A stretch of 41,147 nucleotides of DNA from Chloroflexota bacterium. GTDB taxonomy: Bacteria > Chloroflexota > Limnocylindria > Limnocylindrales > CSP1-4. The position numbers were made by a program, and so were the translations under genes. Shown piece after piece: positions 25,379 to 33,463 of the stretch. The number at the start of each line of letters is the position of its first letter. Position 1 is the first letter of the stretch. The DNA lies in assembly GCA_027364875.1 (NCBI GenBank), contig DAHXON010000021.1, positions 1 to 41,147 of the forward strand. The letters run 5' to 3'. The notes beneath the pieces were generated by a model. That model saw only the letters and a list, made by a program, of their open reading frames with translations. It was not told where the DNA came from and searched no databases.

Positions 25379-26317
25379 CTATTCCAGATCGGTTGGGTAG
25401 GAGGTCTGGATCAGCGACCCCATATCCACGGGCCACGTGACCGACGATGGCCCTACCTTCTCCACCATTACGGCCGACATCTCGAAACCGACGGCCTTCT
25501 CCGAGTCAAGCTTGCCGTCGCGAATTATGAACGGGAGTATGTACTCGGGGTAGTCCAGGATACGCTGAACGATGCGGAAGCCGGTGGCGGCGTTGAACAG
25601 GGCATCCCATGCCGTATCCGAGATTCGCCAGAAATCCCAAGGATTGTCGTGCATGCCAATAGTCTGATGTGTGGAGATCCATGCCTTGCCCCCGAGCTTC
25701 AGGACTCGGTTGATTTCGATCGCTACCTTCCACGGCATGAGGAGATGCTCGAACACGCTGGCCGACACAACGTAGTCGAAACTCGACGGTTCGAGCACCT
25801 GCGACATGTCGTGGGCGTCGGCAACGATGTCGACGTTGTCTCCCGGCATGATGTCGAGCACTATGTACTCTGCGACTCTGAAGGCTTGGCTGAGATCGAT
25901 TCGGCTCCTGTCCCTGCCACCGATGTCGAGCACTCTCGCTTCGGCGTGCTGGTTTACGATCTGTCGGAAGCTCTCGTATAGCGCCGTCGCACCGTAGGTC
26001 GAGGGGTAGTACGAGATCCGGTCGTCACTGAGCTCTTTGACCGACGCCTCGACCGTCCGTCCTCCCTTCGTTCGGAACTTGACACCCAGATCCCAGGTGA
26101 ATCCCCGATCGAGCAGGGCCTGCAACTGGAAGCCGGCCTCTGCGCCGATCGCCCCGTAGTCGAGGCCGATGTCGCCTCTCTGTTGGATGCCCTCCTGTCC
26201 TATCAGTGAGACTTCGACCAACGGGTCGTTCGGACTCAGGAACCAACCCTTGATGACCAGAGTGTCGTAGAACTTCGTTAGGCAGTCAGCCACGAACTGG
26301 TAACCATCGCGGATCAC
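25379..26317 (-). CDS. SAM-dependent methyltransferase with N-terminal beta domain
   Basis: Protein of 312 aa, GTG start with GGAGG five bases upstream. Residues 15-95 form a beta-rich unit (IKGWFLSPND, VEVSLIG, AGFQLQ) that resembles small beta-sandwich modules attached to glycan-modifying enzymes. The class I methyltransferase follows: VLDIGGRD (129-136), VLDIMPGDNVD (153-163), VSASVFEHLL (184-193), LGGKAWISTH (208-217). It is the third methyltransferase of the cluster and probably acts on a sugar or phosphate of the glycan. Target unknown. Confidence 0.85.
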   Translation of the reverse strand: MIRDGYQFVADCLTKFYDTLVIKGWFLSPNDPLVEVSLIGQEGIQQRGDIGLDYGAIGAEAGFQLQALLDRGFTWDLGVKFRTKGGRTVEASVKELSDDRISYYPSTYGATALYESFRQIVNQHAEARVLDIGGRDRSRIDLSQAFRVAEYIVLDIMPGDNVDIVADAHDMSQVLEPSSFDYVVSASVFEHLLMPWKVAIEINRVLKLGGKAWISTHQTIGMHDNPWDFWRISDTAWDALFNAATGFRIVQRILDYPEYILPFIIRDGKLDSEKAVGFEMSAVMVEKVGPSSVTWPVDMGSLIQTSYPTDLE

Positions 26318-26318
26318 G

Positions 26319-26492
26319 TTAGCCTCCGGACTTCTTCTGTTGGACCGTCACAAGCGATTCGCGCAGTGATCGTTTTGCTTCTCGGAGCGTCTGAACCGCC
26401 CGGGAGATCGTGGAGACTTCCGACGTAGGAATTGGCCGGCAGTTGCTGCTGGTTGGCGATGGTATGCCTCTTCGAACACTGCCGGAGGGCAT
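26319..26492 (-). CDS. candidate small protein with coiled-coil end, coupled to the methyltransferase
   Basis: A 57-codon frame from ATG 26492 to TAA 26319 ends one base before the GTG of the methyltransferase gene, and the GGAGG of that gene lies within its last codons, a typical coupling layout. Its second half (VQTLREAKRSLRES and onward) has coiled-coil character; the first half is Ser/Pro-rich and nondescript. Its own ribosome-binding site is weak. It could be a real small gene or the eroded end of a longer one. The rest of the 227-base gap shows nothing else. Confidence 0.3.
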   Translation of the reverse strand: MPSGSVRRGIPSPTSSNCRPIPTSEVSTISRAVQTLREAKRSLRESLVTVQQKKSGG

Positions 26493-26544
26493 TTCCCGCG
26501 AGGACCCTGACAGGCAAGGGTTCGCATCGGCGAGTTCAGCGGCC

Positions 26545-28482
26545 CTAACGCCTCAGCATGCGGGTCAGCGCACGCAGTGGCATGGTGCCGCGCCATGACT
26601 TGGACGCAAGGACTCCTGCCAAAGTCTTCTCGCAGTCAGAAAGGGCGTGCTCGCGTTCGAGAAGAGTCTCCCCGAAGGCGCGGAGCGTCTGTTCGCTCGC
26701 CGAAAGCGCGGCGTTGAGACGCTCGGCCTCGGCCGTGGCCGCCTCCCGGCTCGCCGATAGCGCGGCATTCCAGCGCACATCTTCGGCCGCCAAGATATGA
26801 CCCTCGGAACGGACCCCGATCTCTGACCGCCAAAGATCCTCAAGCGCCAGGCGTTCGGAGGCAACGTCCCGTCCGCCTGCGAGAGCATGCAATGACGACA
26901 ACCACTCCATGAATCCAATAGGCGCGTCTGATCCCGCCCTAGTCCTACCAACGAGATCGTCGAGGATCGCAGAGGCGAGGCCGCCACAGGATAGAGGCAC
27001 CTGCGGTAATGGCTGGGCTACGCTCGTTAGCACCTGTAGGCTGAAAAGAATCCCTCGAAGTGCCACCCAGTCGGTCGCGACGGGTACGGCCCAGATCCAC
27101 TCTTGGTCGAAGGGCCTAATCTGCCCGCCGTCATCCATGACGTTCAATGGAGTCAACTCTACGTGCTCACCAGAGACGCAGCGGGGATCGTGATCTGATT
27201 GCGCGACGAGTGTCTCGTACCAGCCTTGTAGCGCAGCGGCCGCATCGGACACGGACCAGCCTGACCGGTTGACCGACCTAACGAAGAGCAGCCATGCAGA
27301 ACGTCCTGGCTGTAGGGGCTCTGAGCCGAGCTGTTGTGTCAACGGCGGTACATCGCCAGACATTGGCCGGAGCCGAGGATGCTTGACGCAGACGCCGTCG
27401 TCAGAGGTGCACATGATCGTCGCCTTCGCGAAACCTGGAGCGCGCTGCACTGCATACGACCAGGCAAACTCGCGCTCGTCGAGCACAGCCGTGATAGAAC
27501 GCTCGTCGCGGCTCGCGAGCACCAGGAACGAGTTGGCGAGCACCTCGAACGCGCGCTCGGACACTATTGCAGCCCCGGTTTCCTCGAGCGAGAAGGGGGG
27601 AATGCCCCGGTGCTGGGGGTCGTCATGGAATGACGCGGCTACGAGGTGGCCCAGAGACAGAAGTGACGACTCCGGCGCCTTGGAGAACCGAACGACCGAT
27701 CTGACTACCTTGTAGTCAGGCAGCGGGACGAGGAACTCCGTGACCGGCAGGCCGGCCTCGGCGAGGAGTCCCCTGAGCTCGCCCTTTGTGAAGGTTCTCG
27801 GGCCGTTCGGAGCGTAGCCGTTGTTGATCCCGATGTAGGGCTCGCCCGTGTGATCCTCCGCCGCACCGGCCAGATACTTGAGGCCGAGCCGGTTCTCGAT
27901 CGCCAGTACGAGCACGCCGTTCGGAGCAAGCAGATCGGCGCATCGCCGTAAGAGGGCCAGGTGCGAATCCACACCTGCATCACCATACACAGCGGCATAC
28001 TCGAGGACCCCCACGAGTACCACGGCATCGAAACGATCATCGAAGTCGATTTCGTCGAGACGCCCCTGGACTACGCGCACGCCTGGAAGGTCGCGGGTTC
28101 GCATCGCCGCGATTTGCGCCCTCCTGCTACTGCCCTCGATTGCGACGACCGCGAACCCATTCTCACCGAGATATCTGGTGATGGCACCGCATCCCGCGCC
28201 GACCTCCAGGATGCGAGCTCCTGGCCGAAGCCGGAGTGGGCGTACAAGGTTGGCTCGGCCGGGGTCGAAATGGTAGCGGCTGGGCCAATCCGTGATCAGC
28301 GCCCGGATCTCTGGGCTAAGTACCGAGAGGTCCGACGCCGCCGAGACCTGTTGGAGCATCCGGTCCTCGACCGTGGCTCCGTCCGTGTAGTCGAGGCCAG
28401 TCGTACCTTCGGCCACGAGCACACCGTTTCGCACTGAGAAAGATCCCGGGAAGACAGCGCGACCGCTGTTGACCTCACTCAA
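26545..28482 (-). CDS. WbdD-like methyltransferase-kinase-coiled-coil protein, putative chain terminator
   Basis: 645 aa from TTG 28482, seven bases after GGAGG; an upstream in-frame extension to 28611 looks non-coding. Order of parts: class I methyltransferase (about 65-250; ILEVGAGCGAITRYL 91-105, VLVGVLEYA 155-163), a kinase-like region (about 335-500; VKHP with Lys368, HVELTPLNVM 440-449, FDQEW 458-462), a coiled coil (about 565-625) and the tail SKSWRGTMPLR (627-637). E. coli WbdD (about 700 aa) has the same order and adds the methyl-phosphate cap that stops O9a chain growth and is read by the Wzt C-terminal domain (known). Here Glu442 stands where kinases have the catalytic Asp, with Asn447 and Asp459 kept. 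Parts are seen in the sequence; the kinase assignment and capping role are inferred. Confidence 0.75.
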   Translation of the reverse strand: MSEVNSGRAVFPGSFSVRNGVLVAEGTTGLDYTDGATVEDRMLQQVSAASDLSVLSPEIRALITDWPSRYHFDPGRANLVRPLRLRPGARILEVGAGCGAITRYLGENGFAVVAIEGSSRRAQIAAMRTRDLPGVRVVQGRLDEIDFDDRFDAVVLVGVLEYAAVYGDAGVDSHLALLRRCADLLAPNGVLVLAIENRLGLKYLAGAAEDHTGEPYIGINNGYAPNGPRTFTKGELRGLLAEAGLPVTEFLVPLPDYKVVRSVVRFSKAPESSLLSLGHLVAASFHDDPQHRGIPPFSLEETGAAIVSERAFEVLANSFLVLASRDERSITAVLDEREFAWSYAVQRAPGFAKATIMCTSDDGVCVKHPRLRPMSGDVPPLTQQLGSEPLQPGRSAWLLFVRSVNRSGWSVSDAAAALQGWYETLVAQSDHDPRCVSGEHVELTPLNVMDDGGQIRPFDQEWIWAVPVATDWVALRGILFSLQVLTSVAQPLPQVPLSCGGLASAILDDLVGRTRAGSDAPIGFMEWLSSLHALAGGRDVASERLALEDLWRSEIGVRSEGHILAAEDVRWNAALSASREAATAEAERLNAALSASEQTLRAFGETLLEREHALSDCEKTLAGVLASKSWRGTMPLRALTRMLRR

Positions 28483-28550
28483 GAATCGACCTCCGAAGCG
28501 TGGACAAAGGGAACACGCCGGGGAACGGTAGCACCCGGCAGGGTTCCATT

Positions 28551-28568
28551 CTCCGCGGTCTCGCGGAG
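28551..28568. terminator. hairpin in the gap before the WbdD-like gene
   Basis: CTCCGCG and CGCGGAG form a perfect seven-base stem with a four-base loop. It lies between the GT-C-like gene that ends at 28676 and the WbdD-like start at 28482, both minus strand. No T tract follows on that strand. It could be a leader structure or attenuator as well as a terminator. Confidence 0.35.
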
Positions 28569-28641
28569 ACTTCTCTGCCGCCTCGGAAGGGCGGGTTCTG
28601 AGGGCGACCAAGGCCGGGTGTGGCTGCCGGACCGGATTCTA

Positions 28642-28670
28642 AGTGCCTCGGGGGCACTGGGGCATGCCCC
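28642..28670 (-). terminator. paired hairpins just after the GT-C-like stop codon
   Basis: On the minus strand the stop at 28676 is followed by the palindrome GGGGCATGCCCC (28659-28670) and then AGTGCC-CCCGA-GGCACT (28642-28658, six-base stem). No U tract follows. Their place right after the stop suggests transcript-end formation or stabilisation. Confidence 0.4.
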
Positions 28671-28675
28671 GCCTT

Positions 28676-29812
28676 CTAGGGACCGGGCGGCACGCAACGG
28701 TATTGAGTCTGGTCGAGGGCCAGCTGGGTGTGGGCCCCCTCTCGCATGGCCAGGCCATTCGAGGTCAGGGCGACGACTCCCAGCAGCACAGAGGCCGCAA
28801 TCAGGGCCCAACCGCGCCGGCCTGCAACTCGAAGGGGAAGGATGCTGCCGGCTCCGGTGAGCATGAAGACGGCGGCCGTCGTGACGTAGCGCGGCGGGTA
28901 GATGGGCAGCTGGGCGCGGCCCAGACCGATCACGGCGAATAGTGCGATTACGCCGAGTACGGCTCCGACGAGGAGGCCGGACGGCCGCCAGCCTCGCACG
29001 AGCGCGACCGCCGCCCCGACCGTCAGGGCAACCAGAATGAGCGGCGCGGCGACATCCCCCAGCCCCGTGACGCCTCCGATGGAGTGGTTGACGCTCCCCA
29101 GGATGTAGCCCGGCTCCAGGGCGAGCTGGTCGGGCGCGAACATGCGCTCCGAGGCGGTGGCCGCGCGTCCGTAGACCTCGTACCAGGTGCCGAACGCGGC
29201 CACCGGCAGCGCCAGCCAGGCAAGGCCGCGACGCCAGCCGATCATTGCCGCAACGGCCGGAATGAACGCGACTCCGATGTCCGACGAGGCGGCGCCGGCC
29301 GTCAGCAGCAGCGCGGCGAGCAGCAGCCGGCCGCGATCGGCCGCCGCCATCGCCCAGACTCCAAAGCCTGTCGCCAGCACAAATCCCACCTGAAAGGCCC
29401 AGAACTGGTTCTCGTTTCCGGACCCCAGGAAGAGGAGGAGTGTGTACGCGAATAGCGCGAAGAGCTGGCTTCGGCGGACGAGGAGAGCGTAGGTGCCCAG
29501 CGCCATGAAGATCTGTGTGATCGTCAGGAGTAGCAGATAGGGCGCGTACGACCCCGTCCCAACGAGAGCTTTGAGAGTCCCGTACGGGATGAACGCCAGC
29601 GTCACCCAATGCTCGTTGTGCGGCCGCAGGAGATCGTCGAGATTGGTCAGGCTGCGCGTCAGGAAATCGCACTCGTCGAAGTAGAACGTCAGCTGACGAC
29701 CGAGCCAGAGCGTGACGCCGACGTAGACGACCGCGAGGGCGGCCAGCAGAGCGATCGTCTGCCGTGTCGGGATCGTTCGGTTTCGATTCGACGAGGCTGA
29801 GGCTTCGGTCAC
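28676..29812 (-). CDS. GT-C-like membrane protein, PHNEH paralog B
   Basis: Integral membrane protein of 378 aa with about nine or ten spans. After the first span the sequence is FYFDECDF (43-50) and then LLRPHNEHWV (61-70), an acidic pair followed by a histidine/asparagine/glutamate motif in the first outer loop. GT-C glycosyltransferases carry their catalytic acidic residue in this loop, so this protein may use a polyprenyl-phosphate sugar. The GTG at 29812 lies four bases after the stop of the upstream paralog; a longer frame would overlap it. I know no named family for certain. The pair with paralog A is the main clue. Confidence 0.75.
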   Translation of the reverse strand: MTEASASSNRNRTIPTRQTIALLAALAVVYVGVTLWLGRQLTFYFDECDFLTRSLTNLDDLLRPHNEHWVTLAFIPYGTLKALVGTGSYAPYLLLLTITQIFMALGTYALLVRRSQLFALFAYTLLLFLGSGNENQFWAFQVGFVLATGFGVWAMAAADRGRLLLAALLLTAGAASSDIGVAFIPAVAAMIGWRRGLAWLALPVAAFGTWYEVYGRAATASERMFAPDQLALEPGYILGSVNHSIGGVTGLGDVAAPLILVALTVGAAVALVRGWRPSGLLVGAVLGVIALFAVIGLGRAQLPIYPPRYVTTAAVFMLTGAGSILPLRVAGRRGWALIAASVLLGVVALTSNGLAMREGAHTQLALDQTQYRCVPPGP

Positions 29813-29816
29813 CGAT

Positions 29817-31457
29817 CTACGTCCACGATGGGAGGCAGATTCGGGCCGTACCCGAGCCAACCGTCGCGACGGCTGTTCGCCCGGAGACGGTCTCGAGGCT
29901 GGCTGGGGCGCCCGGCAGCTGGAATTGGCGCGCGGCAGAGCTCCCCGTGTACTGCACGGTCAGCGCCGACCCGTGACTCAAACCCACCACGGAAGCCGAC
30001 ACGCCGGCGGCCAGGTTGAAGCTCTGTCCCGACGGCAGATCTCGGCACACGCCCGCCTGCTGCGCCACCGCGACGATCCGCCACTGCATGTTGAGCGAAG
30101 CCTGATCGGCATCCGTTGTGGACGCGATCGTCGCATCGAGCTGGCCACTCGCGGCCAGGGCGCGGAGTCGCTCCTGAGTCACGGTGGGAGCAGTGTCGGG
30201 AACGGGGTTCTGATCGGCGTAGGTCGGCATGCCCGACTGCAGTTCGGCGGCCGCCGTCTGCAGAAGCCGCTCGCCGTTGCTCTTCCATATCTGGAGCCCG
30301 GTGGCGTTCGCCCGGAACGTATTCGCGCCCATCAGCGCCACGACCAGGTAGACGCAGCCCAGGCCTATCAAGGCCGCGCGTGTTCGCGCCACGTGGGCGA
30401 GCAGAATGCCGGCGATCGGCATCAGCGTGGCCAGGACCAGATAGGCATAGCCGGCGCCGCCCCAGCTGGTGACGGGCAGAGACAGGCGAGCCACCACGAG
30501 GCTCGCCGCGGTCAGGATGCTTGCCAGGGCAAGGGCTATGGTCACCCGTCCCGACATGGCCGTCCTTCGCCATGCCAGGCTCACCGAGACGAGTGCCAGC
30601 GCCCCGAGAACCAGCGCGGAAAGCACCACCGGTGTCAGATGTGATTCCTCGAGCGTCAGGCTGATCGCCGTGTCGAAGATGGCGTAGACGAAGGCCGGTC
30701 CTTCGCGGAGGATCTGGCCGATCCCGGTGGCGGCGTAGGGGTCCACGGGCGCCCAGACCAGGCGGCTGAAGGCTTCCCAGGCGAGCGGAATACCGGCGAC
30801 CGCGCAGGCCTCGACCCAGAGCCTCCGGCGCGCGTACACGACCGCGGCAGCCAGGCCGAAAGCGACGAAGGCGCTGCCGTTCAACGTGCCGAGAACCGTC
30901 GCAACTATCGCGAACGCCAGAGCGCGGCGGCCGGATCGATCGACCGCTAGCCACAAGACAACCAGACCCGCCGCAATGGAGCCCACGTACTGGAGCTGGC
31001 CGCCCCACGTCAGCGTGCCTACGCCCGCTCCCATCGTCAGGACGATCAGCGCTACGCCGGTGGCGGCTACTCGCGAGTGCGTCGCCTTCCAGGAGAGAGC
31101 GTAGGTCGCGGCGATCACCACGAGGTGCGCGGCGACCATCGGGAGCATGTACAGCTCGTAGTGCCGCAAACCCACGAGGTTGCCCAGGAGCTCGAACCAG
31201 GCTTTCGTGAAGACGATCGTGTGCTCGTTGTGCGGCTGGAAGAGCCACGGAAGCAGCGGCTCGTGGTTGTAGTTGAAGTAGTCGAACTCGTCGGTCACGA
31301 ACCATTGCTGCCGGGAGAAGTTGAGCAGCCACAGCGCAAAGCCGGCCGATGCGGCCACGACAACGAGGTAGCTTGCCCAGCGGGCGGGATCGGCCCTCAC
31401 CTGGTCCAGCAACGATGCCGATCGGTCGCGCCAGGTCTTCCGCGGCTCAGCGGTCAT
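29817..31457 (-). CDS. GT-C-like membrane protein, PHNEH paralog A
   Basis: 546 aa from ATG 31457, downstream of GGAGGAGGA; an in-frame extension to 31616 runs into the divergent promoter region and looks non-coding. A first span (about 28-46) is followed by WFVTDEFDYF (52-61) and WLFQPHNEHTIV (71-82), the same acidic-plus-PHNEH arrangement as the next gene. About ten spans follow. The last 150 residues are a soluble domain with two cysteines (GVCRDLP and ARICLPS), probably outside the membrane. Likely a membrane glycosyltransferase with an exported tail domain; substrate unknown. Confidence 0.78.
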   Translation of the reverse strand: MTAEPRKTWRDRSASLLDQVRADPARWASYLVVVAASAGFALWLLNFSRQQWFVTDEFDYFNYNHEPLLPWLFQPHNEHTIVFTKAWFELLGNLVGLRHYELYMLPMVAAHLVVIAATYALSWKATHSRVAATGVALIVLTMGAGVGTLTWGGQLQYVGSIAAGLVVLWLAVDRSGRRALAFAIVATVLGTLNGSAFVAFGLAAAVVYARRRLWVEACAVAGIPLAWEAFSRLVWAPVDPYAATGIGQILREGPAFVYAIFDTAISLTLEESHLTPVVLSALVLGALALVSVSLAWRRTAMSGRVTIALALASILTAASLVVARLSLPVTSWGGAGYAYLVLATLMPIAGILLAHVARTRAALIGLGCVYLVVALMGANTFRANATGLQIWKSNGERLLQTAAAELQSGMPTYADQNPVPDTAPTVTQERLRALAASGQLDATIASTTDADQASLNMQWRIVAVAQQAGVCRDLPSGQSFNLAAGVSASVVGLSHGSALTVQYTGSSAARQFQLPGAPASLETVSGRTAVATVGSGTARICLPSWT

Positions 31458-31516
31458 CGGGAAACGATCCTCCTCCGTCGGGCGCTGCCGTTGTGACCGG
31501 CGGGCACCGAGACCGC

Positions 31517-31522
31517 ATTCTA
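31517..31522 (-). promoter_or_regulatory. candidate -10 element for the PHNEH gene pair
   Basis: TAGAAT on the minus strand lies 60 bases before ATG 31457 in the 134-base divergent gap. No good -35 is present at 17 bases. On the plus strand TACCAT (31580-31585) lies six bases before ATG 31592, which would make that gene nearly leaderless. Confidence 0.3.
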
Positions 31523-31591
31523 GACCGAGTCGGCGTCTCGAAAGCGACCGCACCCCGCGCCGAGGTGGCGTGCTCCCGCTACCATCATCCG

Positions 31592-33463
31592 ATGCGCATC
31601 GCGATTCTCGGGACACGCGGAGTGCCCGCCAACTACGGCGGGTTCGAGACGTTCGCCGAGCAGCTGGGCAAGAGGCTCGTGGCGAGGGGCCACGAGGTGA
31701 CCGTCTACGGCCGCGATACGTCCGTGCCGCGCAACATCAAGACCTATCACGGCATGCGCATCGTCCGCCTGCCGGCGCCGCGGTCCAAGTACTTCGAGAC
31801 CGTCATCCACACGCTGTTCGCGGCGATTCACGCGCTTCGCCAGCACTACGACATCGTCTACGTCTGCAACTCGGCCAACGTGCCGGCAGTCATGCTGCTG
31901 CGGGTCTTCAAGCGGCGGATCGTCCTCAACGTGGACGGCCTCGAGTGGAAGCGACGCAAGTGGAGCCCGATCGGCCGCGCGTACTACCGGCTGTGCGCCT
32001 GGACGGCGGCCCGGCTGCCCGTGTACGTGGTCACCGACGCCCTCGTCATTCAGCAGTACTACAAGGAAGCGTACGGCCGCCACACCGACTACTTCCCCTA
32101 CGGCACCGAGCTCGATCCGGTGCCCGACGACGGCACCCTCACACGCCTCGGCCTGGAGGCCGGCAAATACGTCTTGTACGTGAGCCGGCTCGAGCCCGAG
32201 AACAACGCCCACGTCCTCCTGCAGGCCTACGCGCGAACCGCCACCGATCTCCCGCTGGCGATGGTCGGCGACGCGCCGTACTCGACCGAATACATCGCCT
32301 CGCTTCACGAGACTACCGATCGTCGCGTGCGCTTCCTGGGGGCGATCTACGGGACCGGCTACAAGATCCTGCGCTCCCACGCGGCCGCCTACGTCCAGGC
32401 GACCGAGGTCGGCGGCACCCACCCGGCACTGGTCGAGGCGATGGGCTTTGGCAACACGATCCTGGCGAACGACGTCCCCGAGCACCGGGAAGCACTGGGC
32501 GACGCCGGCCTCTACTACCGCGGTCCGGCCGAGCTGGCGGTCCAGCTCCAGAAGGTGCTCGACGATCGATCGCTTGCGGGCGACCTCGGCCATCGTGCTC
32601 GGGAGCGGGCCCGGCGCCTGTTCGGCTGGGACGCGATCACCGATTCGTACGAGACGTGGATGCAGGACCTCTGCGAGGAGTTCCTGCGCCGGCGACAGCA
32701 CAGGCGCCCGGTCACTATCGCGGGCATCGAGATCAATCCGCTGGACTTCGACGGCACGGTGGATTGGATCGTCCGGCGGGCAATGTCCGGCGAGGGGGGC
32801 TATGTGTGCACCCCCAATGTCGATCACATCGTCAGGGCCGTGCGCGACTCTTCGTTCAGGCACGCGGTGAGGGACGCCGATCTGCGAGTCCCGGACGGCA
32901 TGTGGATCGTCTACGGCTCGCGGATTGCCGGTCGGGGCTCGCTATCCACCGTCACGGGCCGCCTCCTGCCCGAGGCAGTCGGCAAGGCGCTTGCCGCAAA
33001 GGGCGAGCCCATCGGGCTGTTCGGCGGACCTCCGGAGATGGCCAACCGGGCCGCCGCCACCCTTCGGAAGCGCGGCGTGCTCGTCGCGGACGCCTTTGGG
33101 CCCTCGATGAATTTCGTGGTCGGATCGGACGAGGATCAGGAAGCGGTCGCCCGGCTGGCGAAGTCGCGAGCCAGGGTGATATTCGCGGCGCTCGGAGCGC
33201 CCAAGCAGGAGCTCTGGATGCAGTGCCATGCCGCCGAGCTGGACGGCAGGGTCCTGATCGGCGTCGGCGCCGCCCTGGACGTCCTGGGCGGCCGCGTGCG
33301 GGAGGCTCCGCGATGGGTTACCTCGCTGGGCCTGGAGTGGTTGTTCCGTCTGGCCCAGGAACCGCGCCGGCTATCGCGCCGCTACCTCTGGGACGACCCA
33401 CGCTTCCTCTGGTGGATGGTCCAGACCCGCCGCGGTCACGACCGCACGCCCAGGGATTCGTAG
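31592..33463 (+). CDS. GT4-GT26 fusion: Cps2T-like rhamnosyltransferase fused to a WecG/TagA/CpsF domain
   Basis: A 623-aa two-enzyme protein. Residues 1-365 are a GT4 of the DUF1972/Cps2T type: LGTRGVPANYGGFETFAEQL (6-25), NVDGLEWKR (113-121), and the donor-site region TEVGGTHPALVEAMG (271-285). Residues 373-610 are a GT26 domain: CTPNVDHIVRA (406-416), VPDGMWIV (433-440), LGAPKQELWM (534-543) and LEWLFRLAQEP (581-591). The family members add successive sugars to a polyprenyl-linked acceptor, so the fusion could carry out two early linkage steps. ATG 31592 is where homology starts. The last 28 bases overlap the end of the convergent next gene. Confidence 0.92.
   Translation: MRIAILGTRGVPANYGGFETFAEQLGKRLVARGHEVTVYGRDTSVPRNIKTYHGMRIVRLPAPRSKYFETVIHTLFAAIHALRQHYDIVYVCNSANVPAVMLLRVFKRRIVLNVDGLEWKRRKWSPIGRAYYRLCAWTAARLPVYVVTDALVIQQYYKEAYGRHTDYFPYGTELDPVPDDGTLTRLGLEAGKYVLYVSRLEPENNAHVLLQAYARTATDLPLAMVGDAPYSTEYIASLHETTDRRVRFLGAIYGTGYKILRSHAAAYVQATEVGGTHPALVEAMGFGNTILANDVPEHREALGDAGLYYRGPAELAVQLQKVLDDRSLAGDLGHRARERARRLFGWDAITDSYETWMQDLCEEFLRRRQHRRPVTIAGIEINPLDFDGTVDWIVRRAMSGEGGYVCTPNVDHIVRAVRDSSFRHAVRDADLRVPDGMWIVYGSRIAGRGSLSTVTGRLLPEAVGKALAAKGEPIGLFGGPPEMANRAAATLRKRGVLVADAFGPSMNFVVGSDEDQEAVARLAKSRARVIFAALGAPKQELWMQCHAAELDGRVLIGVGAALDVLGGRVREAPRWVTSLGLEWLFRLAQEPRRLSRRYLWDDPRFLWWMVQTRRGHDRTPRDS

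Noticed and set aside
28479-31332. Long minus-strand frames overlapping the PHNEH genes (28479-29672 and 29809-31332)
   Set aside because: Arg/Gly/Pro-rich shadows in another frame of the same strand; the real frames show membrane spans and paired motifs.
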